A stretch of DNA of 64,000 nt, taken from positions 1-64,000 of the forward strand of contig QEYB01000812.1 of the NCBI GenBank assembly GCA_017562135.1. The letters are read 5' to 3'. Positions within the stretch are counted from its first letter, which is position 1, and the number at the start of each line of letters is the position of its first letter. This stretch comes from Dipylidium caninum. Lineage: Eukaryota; Platyhelminthes; Cestoda; Cyclophyllidea; Dipylidiidae. The notes beneath the pieces are model-generated. The model was not told the origin of the DNA and did not search any database. It saw only the letters and a list, made by a program, of their open reading frames with translations. A program made the position numbers and the translations under genes. Positions 25,951-39,000 of the stretch are shown piece by piece.

Positions 25951-28139
25951 GAGGTGAATTGGAGAGAGGCGGTGCGGAGCGTGAGCAAAGCATTGTCTTC
26001 GCAAGGCACTCGGATTCACGAAGGTATGTGGAGTGAGCGTGGTGTCATTGATGGAGTATGGAGGAAAGACGATGTGCTGCGTTGAAGAAGCGTTGGATGA
26101 TGGAGACGGTGATGTTGTAGTGTGTGGCAGGTTGAGGTGAATTGGAGAGAGGCGGTGCGGAGCGTGAGCAAAGCATTGTCTTCGCAAGGCACTCGGATTC
26201 ACGAAGGTATGTGGAGTGAGCGTGGTGTCATTGATGGAGTATGGAGGAAAGACGATGTGCTGCGTTGAAGAAGCGTTGGATGATGGAGACGGTGATGTTG
26301 TAGTGTGTGGCAGGTTGAGGTGAAAGAGAGGCGGTGCGGAGCGTGAGCAAAGCATTGTCTTCGCAAGGCACTCGGATTCACGAAGGTATGTGGAGTGAGC
26401 GTGGTGTCATTGATGGAGTATGGAGAAAGACGATGTGCTGCGTTGAAGAAGCGTTGGATGATGGAGACGGTGATGTTGTAGTGTGTGGCAGGTTGAGGTG
26501 AAGGAGAGAGGCGGTGCGGAGCGTGAGCAAAGCATTGTCTTCGCAAGGCACTCGGATTCACGAAGGTATGTGGAGTGAGCGTGGTGTCATTGATGGAGTA
26601 TGGAGGACGATGTGCTGCGTTGAAGAAGCGTTGGATGATGGAGACGGTGATGTTGTAGTGTGTGGCAGGTTGAGGTGAATTGGAGAGAGAGCGGTGCGGA
26701 GCGTGAGCAAAGCATTGTCTTCGCAAGGCACTCGGATTCACGAAGGTATGTGGAGTGAGCGTGGTGTCATTGATGGAGTATGGAGGAAAGACGATGTGCT
26801 GCGTTGAAGAAGCGTTGGATGATGGAGACGGTGATGTTGTAGTGTGTGGCAGGTTGAGGTGAATTGGAGAGAGGCGGTGCGGAGCGTGAGCAAAGCATTG
26901 TCTTCGCAAGGCACTCGGATTCACGAAGGTATGTGGAGTGAGCGTGGTGTCATTGATGGAGTATGGAGGAAAGACGATGTGCTGCGTTGAAGAAGCGTTG
27001 GATGATGGAGACGGTGATGTTGTAGTGTGTGGCAGGTTGAGGTGAATTGGAGAGAGGCGGTGCGGAGCGTGAGCAAAGCATTGTCTTCGCAAGGCACTCG
27101 GATTCACGAAGGTATGTGGAGTGAGCGTGGTGTCATTGATGGAGTATGGAGGAAAGACGATGTGCTGCGTTGAAGAAGCGTTGGATGATGGAGACGGTGA
27201 TGTTGTAGTGTGTGGCAGGTTGAGGTGAATTGGAGAGAGGCGGTGCGGAGCGTGAGCAAAGCATTGTCTTCGCAAGGCACTCGGATTCACGAAGGTATGT
27301 GGAGTGAGCGTGGTGTCATTGATGGAGTATGGAGGAAAGACGATGTGCTGCGTTGAAGAAGCGTTGGATGATGGAGACGGTGATGTTGTAGTGTGTGGCA
27401 GGTTGAGGTGAATTGGAGAGAGGCGGTGCGGAGCGTGAGCAAAGCATTGTCTTCGCAAGGCACTCGGATTCACGAAGGTATGTGGAGTGAGCGTGGTGTC
27501 ATTGATGGAGTATGGAGGAAAGACGATGTGCTGCGTTGAAGAAGCGTTGGATGATGGAGACGGTGATGTTGTAGTGTGTGGCAGGTTGAGGTGAATTGGA
27601 GAGAGGCGGTGCGGAGCGTGAGCAAAGCATTGTCTTCGCAAGGCACTCGGATTCACGAAGGTATGTGGAGTGAGCGTGGTGTCATTGATGGAGTATGGAG
27701 GAAAGACGATGTGCTGCGTTGAAGAAGCGTTGGATGATGGAGACGGTGATGTTGTAGTGTGTGGCAGGTTGAGGTGAATTGGAGAGAGGCGGTGCGGAGC
27801 GTGAGCAAAGCATTGTCTTCGCAAGGCACTCGGATTCACGAAGGTATGTGGAGTGAGCGTGGTGTCATTGATGGAGTATGGAGAAAGACGATGTGCTGCG
27901 TTGAAGAAGCGTTGGATGATGGAGACGGTGATGTTGTAGTGTGTGGCAGGTTGAGGTGAAAGGAGAGAGGCGGTGCGGAGCGTGAGCAAAGCATTGTCTT
28001 CGCAAGGCACTCGGATTCACGAAGGTATGTGGAGTGAGCGTGGTGTCATTGATGGAGTATGGAGGAAAGACGATGTGCTGCGTTGAAGAAGCGTTGGATG
28101 ATGGAGACGGTGATGTTGTAGTGTGTGGCAGGTTGAGGT

Positions 28140-28322
28140 GAATTGGAGAGAGGCGGTGCGGAGCGTGAGCAAAGCATTGTCTTCGCAAGGCACTCGGATT
28201 CACGAAGGTATGTGGAGTGAGCGTGGTGTCATTGATGGAGTATGGAGGAAAGACGATGTGCTGCGTTGAAGAAGCGTTGGATGATGGAGACGGTGATGTT
28301 GTAGTGTGTGGCAGGTTGAGGT
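28140..28322 (+). repeat. Representative canonical B monomer (TT type)
   Basis: This 183-bp copy runs from GAATTGGAGAGAGG to GGCAGGTTGAGGT. The shared core TTGTCTTCGCAAGGCACTCG lies at 28,177-28,196. A weak inverted pair, CTTCG and CGAAG with 18 bases between, surrounds the second half of the core. One minus-strand frame of this monomer has no stop and, since 183 = 61 x 3, stays open from copy to copy. Confidence 0.95.
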
Positions 28323-30029
28323 GAATTGGAGAGAGGCGGTGCGGAGCGTGAGCAAAGCATTGTCTTCGCAAGGCACTCGGATTCACGAAGGTATGTGGAG
28401 TGAGCGTGGTGTCATTGATGGAGTATGGAGGAAAGACGATGTGCTGCGTTGAAGAAGCGTTGGATGATGGAGACGGTGATGTTGTAGTGTGTGGCAGGTT
28501 GAGGTGAATTGGAGAGAGGCGGTGCGGAGCGTGAGCAAAGCATTGTCTTCGCAAGGCACTCGGATTCACGAAGGTATGTGGAGTGAGCGTGGTGTCATTG
28601 ATGGAGTATGGAGGAAAGACGATGTGCTGCGTTGAAGAAGCGTTGGATGATGGAGACGGTGATGTTGTAGTGTGTGGCAGGTTGAGGTGAATTGGAGAGA
28701 GGCGGTGCGGAGCGTGAGCAAAGCATTGTCTTCGCAAGGCACTCGGATTCACGAAGGTATGTGGAGTGAGCGTGGTGTCATTGATGGAGTATGGAGGAAA
28801 GACGATGTGCTGCGTTGAAGAAGCGTTGGATGATGGAGACGGTGATGTTGTAGTGTGTGGCAGGTTGAGGTGAATTGGAGAGAGGCGGTGCGGAGCGTGA
28901 GCAAAGCATTGTCTTCGCAAGGCACTCGGATTCACGAAGGTATGTGGAGTGAGCGTGGTGTCATTGATGGAGTATGGAGGAAAGACGATGTGCTGCGTTG
29001 AAGAAGCGTTGGATGATGGAGACGGTGATGTTGTAGTGTGTGGCAGGTTGAGGTGAATTGGAGAGAGGCGGTGCGGAGCGTGAGCAAAGCATTGTCTTCG
29101 CAAGGCACTCGGATTCACGAAGGTATGTGGAGTGAGCGTGGTGTCATTGATGGAGTATGGAGGAAAGACGATGTGCTGCGTTGAAGAAGCGTTGGATGAT
29201 GGAGACGGTGATGTTGTAGTGTGTGGCAGGTTGAGGTGAATTGGAGAGAGGCGGTGCGGAGCGTGAGCAAAGCATTGTCTTCGCAAGGCACTCGGATTCA
29301 CGAAGGTATGTGGAGTGAGCGTGGTGTCATTGATGGAGTATGGAGGAAAGACGATGTGCTGCGTTGAAGAAGCGTTGGATGATGGAGACGGTGATGTTGT
29401 AGTGTGTGGCAGGTTGAGGTGAATTGGAGAGAGGCGGTGCGGAGCGTGAGCAAAGCATTGTCTTCGCAAGGCACTCGGATTCACGAAGGTATGTGGAGTG
29501 AGCGTGGTGTCATTGATGGAGTATGGAGGAAAGACGATGTGCTGCGTTGAAGAAGCGTTGGATGATGGAGACGGTGATGTTGTAGTGTGTGGCAGGTTGA
29601 GGTGAATTGGAGAGAGGCGGTGCGGAGCGTGAGCAAAGCATTGTCTTCGCAAGGCACTCGGATTCACGAAGGTATGTGGAGTGAGCGTGGTGTCATTGAT
29701 GGAGTATGGAGGAAAGACGATGTGCTGCGTTGAAGAAGCGTTGGATGATGGAGACGGTGATGTTGTAGTGTGTGGCAGGTTGAGGTGAATTGGAGAGAGG
29801 CGGTGCGGAGCGTGAGCAAAGCATTGTCTTCGCAAGGCACTCGGATTCACGAAGGTATGTGGAGTGAGCGTGGTGTCATTGATGGAGTATGGAGGAAAGA
29901 CGATGTGCTGCGTTGAAGAAGCGTTGGATGATGGAGACGGTGATGTTGTAGTGTGTGGCAGGTTGAGGTGAATTGGAGAGAGGCGGTGCGGAGCGTGAGC
30001 AAAGCATTGTCTTCGCAAGGCACTCGGAT

Positions 30030-33000
30030 TCACGAAGGTATGTGGAGTGAGCGTGGTGTCATTGATGGAGTATGGAGGAAAGACGATGTGCTGCGTTGAA
30101 GAAGCGTTGGATGATGGAGACGGTGATGTTGTAGTGTGTGGCAGGTTGAGGTGAAAGGAGAGAGGCGGTGCGGAGCGTGAGCAAAGCATTGTCTTCGCAA
30201 GGCACTCGGATTCACGAAGGTATGTGGAGTGAGCGTGGTGTCATTGATGGAGTATGGAGGAAAGACGATGTGCTGCGTTGAAGAAGCGTTGGATGATGGA
30301 GACGGTGATGTTGTAGTGTGTGGCAGGTTGAGGTGAATTGGAGAGAGGCGGTGCGGAGCGTGAGCAAAGCATTGTCTTCGCAAGGCACTCGGATTCACGA
30401 AGGTATGTGGAGTGAGCGTGGTGTCATTGATGGAGTATGGAGGAAAGACGATGTGCTGCGTTGAAGAAGCGTTGGATGATGGAGACGGTGATGTTGTAGT
30501 GTGTGGCAGGTTGAGGTGAATTGGAGAGAGGCGGTGCGGAGCGTGAGCAAAGCATTGTCTTCGCAAGGCACTCGGATTCACGAAGGTATGTGGAGTGAGC
30601 GTGGTGTCATTGATGGAGTATGGAGGAAAGACGATGTGCTGCGTTGAAGAAGCGTTGGATGATGGAGACGGTGATGTTGTAGTGTGTGGCAGGTTGAGGT
30701 GAATAGGAGAGAGGCGGTGCGGAGCGTGAGCAAAGCATTGTCTTCGCAAGGCACTCGGATTCACGAAGGTATGTGGAGTGAGCGTGGTGTCATTGATGGA
30801 GTATGGAGGAAAGACGATGTGCTGCGTTGAAGAAGCGTTGGATGATGGAGACGGTGATGTTGTAGTGTGTGGCAGGTTGAGGTGAATTGGAGAGAGGCGG
30901 TGCGGAGCGTGAGCAAAGCATTGTCTTCGCAAGGCACTCGGATTCACGAAGGTATGTGGAGTGAGCGTGGTGTCATTGATGGAGTATGGAGGAAAGACGA
31001 TGTGCTGCGTTGAAGAAGCGTTGGATGATGGAGACGGTGATGTTGTAGTGTGTGGCAGGTTGAGGTGAATAGGAGAGAGGCGGTGCGGAGCGTGAGCAAA
31101 GCATTGTCTTCGCAAGGCACTCGGATTCACGAAGGTATGTGGAGTGAGCGTGGTGTCATTGATGGAGTATGGAGGAAAGACGATGTGCTGCGTTGAAGAA
31201 GCGTTGGATGATGGAGACGGTGATGTTGTAGTGTGTGGCAGGTTGAGGTGAATTGGAGAGAGGCGGTGCGGAGCGTGAGCAAAGCATTGTCTTCGCAAGG
31301 CACTCGGATTCACGAAGGTATGTGGAGTGAGCGTGGTGTCATTGATGGAGTATGGAGGAAAGACGATGTGCTGCGTTGAAGAAGCGTTGGATGATGGAGA
31401 CGGTGATGTTGTAGTGTGTGGCAGGTTGAGGTGAATTGGAGAGAGGCGGTGCGGAGCGTGAGCAAAGCATTGTCTTCGCAAGGCACTCGGATTCACGAAG
31501 GTATGTGGAGTGAGCGTGGTGTCATTGATGGAGTATGGAGGAAAGACGATGTGCTGCGTTGAAGAAGCGTTGGATGATGGAGACGGTGATGTTGTAGTGT
31601 GTGGCAGGTTGAGGTGAATTGGAGAGAGGCGGTGCGGAGCGTGAGCAAAGCATTGTCTTCGCAAGGCACTCGGATTCACGAAGGTATGTGGAGTGAGCGT
31701 GGTGTCATTGATGGAGTATGGAGGAAAGACGATGTGCTGCGTTGAAGAAGCGTTGGATGATGGAGACGGTGATGTTGTAGTGTGTGGCAGGTTGAGGTGA
31801 ATTGGAGAGAGGCGGTGCGGAGCGTGAGCAAAGCATTGTCTTCGCAAGGCACTCGGATTCACGAAGGTATGTGGAGTGAGCGTGGTGTCATTGATGGAGT
31901 ATGGAGGAAAGACGATGTGCTGCGTTGAAGAAGCGTTGGATGATGGAGACGGTGATGTTGTAGTGTGTGGCAGGTTGAGGTGAATTGGAGAGAGGCGGTG
32001 CGGAGCGTGAGCAAAGCATTGTCTTCGCAAGGCACTCGGATTCACGAAGGTATGTGGAGTGAGCGTGGTGTCATTGATGGAGTATGGAGGAAAGACGATG
32101 TGCTGCGTTGAAGAAGCGTTGGATGATGGAGACGGTGATGTTGTAGTGTGTGGCAGGTTGAGGTGAATAGGAGAGAGGCGGTGCGGAGCGTGAGCAAAGC
32201 ATTGTCTTCGCAAGGCACTCGGATTCACGAAGGTATGTGGAGTGAGCGTGGTGTCATTGATGGAGTATGGAGGAAAGACGATGTGCTGCGTTGAAGAAGC
32301 GTTGGATGATGGAGACGGTGATGTTGTAGTGTGTGGCAGGTTGAGGTGAATTGGAGAGAGGCGGTGCGGAGCGTGAGCAAAGCATTGTCTTCGCAAGGCA
32401 CTCGGATTCACGAAGGTATGTGGAGTGAGCGTGGTGTCATTGATGGAGTATGGAGGAAAGACGATGTGCTGCGTTGAAGAAGCGTTGGATGATGGAGACG
32501 GTGATGTTGTAGTGTGTGGCAGGTTGAGGTGAATTGGAGAGAGGCGGTGCGGAGCGTGAGCAAAGCATTGTCTTCGCAAGGCACTCGGATTCACGAAGGT
32601 ATGTGGAGTGAGCGTGGTGTCATTGATGGAGTATGGAGGAAAGACGATGTGCTGCGTTGAAGAAGCGTTGGATGATGGAGACGGTGATGTTGTAGTGTGT
32701 GGCAGGTTGAGGTGAATAGGAGAGAGGCGGTGCGGAGCGTGAGCAAAGCATTGTCTTCGCAAGGCACTCGGATTCACGAAGGTATGTGGAGTGAGCGTGG
32801 TGTCATTGATGGAGTATGGAGGAAAGACGATGTGCTGCGTTGAAGAAGCGTTGGATGATGGAGACGGTGATGTTGTAGTGTGTGGCAGGTTGAGGTGAAT
32901 TGGAGAGAGGCGGTGCGGAGCGTGAGCAAAGCATTGTCTTCGCAAGGCACTCGGATTCACGAAGGTATGTGGAGTGAGCGTGGTGTCATTGATGGAGTAT

Positions 33001-36000
33001 GGAGGAAAGACGATGTGCTGCGTTGAAGAAGCGTTGGATGATGGAGACGGTGATGTTGTAGTGTGTGGCAGGTTGAGGTGAATTGGAGAGAGGCGGTGCG
33101 GAGCGTGAGCAAAGCATTGTCTTCGCAAGGCACTCGGATTCACGAAGGTATGTGGAGTGAGCGTGGTGTCATTGATGGAGTATGGAGGAAAGACGATGTG
33201 CTGCGTTGAAGAAGCGTTGGATGATGGAGACGGTGATGTTGTAGTGTGTGGCAGGTTGAGGTGAATAGGAGAGAGGCGGTGCGGAGCGTGAGCAAAGCAT
33301 TGTCTTCGCAAGGCACTCGGATTCACGAAGGTATGTGGAGTGAGCGTGGTGTCATTGATGGAGTATGGAGGAAAGACGATGTGCTGCGTTGAAGAAGCGT
33401 TGGATGATGGAGACGGTGATGTTGTAGTGTGTGGCAGGTTGAGGTGAATTGGAGAGAGGCGGTGCGGAGCGTGAGCAAAGCATTGTCTTCGCAAGGCACT
33501 CGGATTCACGAAGGTATGTGGAGTGAGCGTGGTGTCATTGATGGAGTATGGAGGAAAGACGATGTGCTGCGTTGAAGAAGCGTTGGATGATGGAGACGGT
33601 GATGTTGTAGTGTGTGGCAGGTTGAGGTGAATTGGAGAGAGGCGGTGCGGAGCGTGAGCAAAGCATTGTCTTCGCAAGGCACTCGGATTCACGAAGGTAT
33701 GTGGAGTGAGCGTGGTGTCATTGATGGAGTATGGAGGAAAGACGATGTGCTGCGTTGAAGAAGCGTTGGATGATGGAGACGGTGATGTTGTAGTGTGTGG
33801 CAGGTTGAGGTGAATTGGAGAGAGGCGGTGCGGAGCGTGAGCAAAGCATTGTCTTCGCAAGGCACTCGGATTCACGAAGGTATGTGGAGTGAGCGTGGTG
33901 TCATTGATGGAGTATGGAGGAAAGACGATGTGCTGCGTTGAAGAAGCGTTGGATGATGGAGACGGTGATGTTGTAGTGTGTGGCAGGTTGAGGTGAATTG
34001 GAGAGAGGCGGTGCGGAGCGTGAGCAAAGCATTGTCTTCGCAAGGCACTCGGATTCACGAAGGTATGTGGAGTGAGCGTGGTGTCATTGATGGAGTATGG
34101 AGGAAAGACGATGTGCTGCGTTGAAGAAGCGTTGGATGATGGAGACGGTGATGTTGTAGTGTGTGGCAGGTTGAGGTGAATTGGAGAGAGGCGGTGCGGA
34201 GCGTGAGCAAAGCATTGTCTTCGCAAGGCACTCGGATTCACGAAGGTATGTGGAGTGAGCGTGGTGTCATTGATGGAGTATGGAGGAAAGACGATGTGCT
34301 GCGTTGAAGAAGCGTTGGATGATGGAGACGGTGATGTTGTAGTGTGTGGCAGGTTGAGGTGAATAGGAGAGAGGCGGTGCGGAGCGTGAGCAAAGCATTG
34401 TCTTCGCAAGGCACTCGGATTCACGAAGGTATGTGGAGTGAGCGTGGTGTCATTGATGGAGTATGGAGGAAAGACGATGTGCTGCGTTGAAGAAGCGTTG
34501 GATGATGGAGACGGTGATGTTGTAGTGTGTGGCAGGTTGAGGTGAATAGGAGAGAGGCGGTGCGGAGCGTGAGCAAAGCATTGTCTTCGCAAGGCACTCG
34601 GATTCACGAAGGTATGTGGAGTGAGCGTGGTGTCATTGATGGAGTATGGAGGAAAGACGATGTGCTGCGTTGAAGAAGCGTTGGATGATGGAGACGGTGA
34701 TGTTGTAGTGTGTGGCAGGTTGAGGTGAATTGGAGAGAGGCGGTGCGGAGCGTGAGCAAAGCATTGTCTTCGCAAGGCACTCGGATTCACGAAGGTATGT
34801 GGAGTGAGCGTGGTGTCATTGATGGAGTATGGAGGAAAGACGATGTGCTGCGTTGAAGAAGCGTTGGATGATGGAGACGGTGATGTTGTAGTGTGTGGCA
34901 GGTTGAGGTGAATTGGAGAGAGGCGGTGCGGAGCGTGAGCAAAGCATTGTCTTCGCAAGGCACTCGGATTCACGAAGGTATGTGGAGTGAGCGTGGTGTC
35001 ATTGATGGAGTATGGAGGAAAGACGATGTGCTGCGTTGAAGAAGCGTTGGATGATGGAGACGGTGATGTTGTAGTGTGTGGCAGGTTGAGGTGAATAGGA
35101 GAGAGGCGGTGCGGAGCGTGAGCAAAGCATTGTCTTCGCAAGGCACTCGGATTCACGAAGGTATGTGGAGTGAGCGTGGTGTCATTGATGGAGTATGGAG
35201 GAAAGACGATGTGCTGCGTTGAAGAAGCGTTGGATGATGGAGACGGTGATGTTGTAGTGTGTGGCAGGTTGAGGTGAATTGGAGAGAGGCGGTGCGGAGC
35301 GTGAGCAAAGCATTGTCTTCGCAAGGCACTCGGATTCACGAAGGTATGTGGAGTGAGCGTGGTGTCATTGATGGAGTATGGAGGAAAGACGATGTGCTGC
35401 GTTGAAGAAGCGTTGGATGATGGAGACGGTGATGTTGTAGTGTGTGGCAGGTTGAGGTGAATTGGAGAGAGGCGGTGCGGAGCGTGAGCAAAGCATTGTC
35501 TTCGCAAGGCACTCGGATTCACGAAGGTATGTGGAGTGAGCGTGGTGTCATTGATGGAGTATGGAGGAAAGACGATGTGCTGCGTTGAAGAAGCGTTGGA
35601 TGATGGAGACGGTGATGTTGTAGTGTGTGGCAGGTTGAGGTGAATTGGAGAGAGGCGGTGCGGAGCGTGAGCAAAGCATTGTCTTCGCAAGGCACTCGGA
35701 TTCACGAAGGTATGTGGAGTGAGCGTGGTGTCATTGATGGAGTATGGAGGAAAGACGATGTGCTGCGTTGAAGAAGCGTTGGATGATGGAGACGGTGATG
35801 TTGTAGTGTGTGGCAGGTTGAGGTGAATAGGAGAGAGGCGGTGCGGAGCGTGAGCAAAGCATTGTCTTCGCAAGGCACTCGGATTCACGAAGGTATGTGG
35901 AGTGAGCGTGGTGTCATTGATGGAGTATGGAGGAAAGACGATGTGCTGCGTTGAAGAAGCGTTGGATGATGGAGACGGTGATGTTGTAGTGTGTGGCAGG

Positions 36001-39000
36001 TTGAGGTGAATTGGAGAGAGGCGGTGCGGAGCGTGAGCAAAGCATTGTCTTCGCAAGGCACTCGGATTCACGAAGGTATGTGGAGTGAGCGTGGTGTCAT
36101 TGATGGAGTATGGAGGAAAGACGATGTGCTGCGTTGAAGAAGCGTTGGATGATGGAGACGGTGATGTTGTAGTGTGTGGCAGGTTGAGGTGAATTGGAGA
36201 GAGGCGGTGCGGAGCGTGAGCAAAGCATTGTCTTCGCAAGGCACTCGGATTCACGAAGGTATGTGGAGTGAGCGTGGTGTCATTGATGGAGTATGGAGGA
36301 AAGACGATGTGCTGCGTTGAAGAAGCGTTGGATGATGGAGACGGTGATGTTGTAGTGTGTGGCAGGTTGAGGTGAATTGGAGAGAGGCGGTGCGGAGCGT
36401 GAGCAAAGCATTGTCTTCGCAAGGCACTCGGATTCACGAAGGTATGTGGAGTGAGCGTGGTGTCATTGATGGAGTATGGAGGAAAGACGATGTGCTGCGT
36501 TGAAGAAGCGTTGGATGATGGAGACGGTGATGTTGTAGTGTGTGGCAGGTTGAGGTGAATTGGAGAGAGGCGGTGCGGAGCGTGAGCAAAGCATTGTCTT
36601 CGCAAGGCACTCGGATTCACGAAGGTATGTGGAGTGAGCGTGGTGTCATTGATGGAGTATGGAGGAAAGACGATGTGCTGCGTTGAAGAAGCGTTGGATG
36701 ATGGAGACGGTGATGTTGTAGTGTGTGGCAGGTTGAGGTGAATAGGAGAGAGGCGGTGCGGAGCGTGAGCAAAGCATTGTCTTCGCAAGGCACTCGGATT
36801 CACGAAGGTATGTGGAGTGAGCGTGGTGTCATTGATGGAGTATGGAGGAAAGACGATGTGCTGCGTTGAAGAAGCGTTGGATGATGGAGACGGTGATGTT
36901 GTAGTGTGTGGCAGGTTGAGGTGAATTGGAGAGAGGCGGTGCGGAGCGTGAGCAAAGCATTGTCTTCGCAAGGCACTCGGATTCACGAAGGTATGTGGAG
37001 TGAGCGTGGTGTCATTGATGGAGTATGGAGGAAAGACGATGTGCTGCGTTGAAGAAGCGTTGGATGATGGAGACGGTGATGTTGTAGTGTGTGGCAGGTT
37101 GAGGTGAATAGGAGAGAGGCGGTGCGGAGCGTGAGCAAAGCATTGTCTTCGCAAGGCACTCGGATTCACGAAGGTATGTGGAGTGAGCGTGGTGTCATTG
37201 ATGGAGTATGGAGGAAAGACGATGTGCTGCGTTGAAGAAGCGTTGGATGATGGAGACGGTGATGTTGTAGTGTGTGGCAGGTTGAGGTGAATTGGAGAGA
37301 GGCGGTGCGGAGCGTGAGCAAAGCATTGTCTTCGCAAGGCACTCGGATTCACGAAGGTATGTGGAGTGAGCGTGGTGTCATTGATGGAGTATGGAGGAAA
37401 GACGATGTGCTGCGTTGAAGAAGCGTTGGATGATGGAGACGGTGATGTTGTAGTGTGTGGCAGGTTGAGGTGAATTGGAGAGAGGCGGTGCGGAGCGTGA
37501 GCAAAGCATTGTCTTCGCAAGGCACTCGGATTCACGAAGGTATGTGGAGTGAGCGTGGTGTCATTGATGGAGTATGGAGGAAAGACGATGTGCTGCGTTG
37601 AAGAAGCGTTGGATGATGGAGACGGTGATGTTGTAGTGTGTGGCAGGTTGAGGTGAATAGGAGAGAGGCGGTGCGGAGCGTGAGCAAAGCATTGTCTTCG
37701 CAAGGCACTCGGATTCACGAAGGTATGTGGAGTGAGCGTGGTGTCATTGATGGAGTATGGAGGAAAGACGATGTGCTGCGTTGAAGAAGCGTTGGATGAT
37801 GGAGACGGTGATGTTGTAGTGTGTGGCAGGTTGAGGTGAATTGGAGAGAGGCGGTGCGGAGCGTGAGCAAAGCATTGTCTTCGCAAGGCACTCGGATTCA
37901 CGAAGGTATGTGGAGTGAGCGTGGTGTCATTGATGGAGTATGGAGGAAAGACGATGTGCTGCGTTGAAGAAGCGTTGGATGATGGAGACGGTGATGTTGT
38001 AGTGTGTGGCAGGTTGAGGTGAATTGGAGAGAGGCGGTGCGGAGCGTGAGCAAAGCATTGTCTTCGCAAGGCACTCGGATTCACGAAGGTATGTGGAGTG
38101 AGCGTGGTGTCATTGATGGAGTATGGAGGAAAGACGATGTGCTGCGTTGAAGAAGCGTTGGATGATGGAGACGGTGATGTTGTAGTGTGTGGCAGGTTGA
38201 GGTGAATTGGAGAGAGGCGGTGCGGAGCGTGAGCAAAGCATTGTCTTCGCAAGGCACTCGGATTCACGAAGGTATGTGGAGTGAGCGTGGTGTCATTGAT
38301 GGAGTATGGAGGAAAGACGATGTGCTGCGTTGAAGAAGCGTTGGATGATGGAGACGGTGATGTTGTAGTGTGTGGCAGGTTGAGGTGAATTGGAGAGAGG
38401 CGGTGCGGAGCGTGAGCAAAGCATTGTCTTCGCAAGGCACTCGGATTCACGAAGGTATGTGGAGTGAGCGTGGTGTCATTGATGGAGTATGGAGGAAAGA
38501 CGATGTGCTGCGTTGAAGAAGCGTTGGATGATGGAGACGGTGATGTTGTAGTGTGTGGCAGGTTGAGGTGAATTGGAGAGAGGCGGTGCGGAGCGTGAGC
38601 AAAGCATTGTCTTCGCAAGGCACTCGGATTCACGAAGGTATGTGGAGTGAGCGTGGTGTCATTGATGGAGTATGGAGGAAAGACGATGTGCTGCGTTGAA
38701 GAAGCGTTGGATGATGGAGACGGTGATGTTGTAGTGTGTGGCAGGTTGAGGTGAATAGGAGAGAGGCGGTGCGGAGCGTGAGCAAAGCATTGTCTTCGCA
38801 AGGCACTCGGATTCACGAAGGTATGTGGAGTGAGCGTGGTGTCATTGATGGAGTATGGAGGAAAGACGATGTGCTGCGTTGAAGAAGCGTTGGATGATGG
38901 AGACGGTGATGTTGTAGTGTGTGGCAGGTTGAGGTGAATAGGAGAGAGGCGGTGCGGAGCGTGAGCAAAGCATTGTCTTCGCAAGGCACTCGGATTCACG

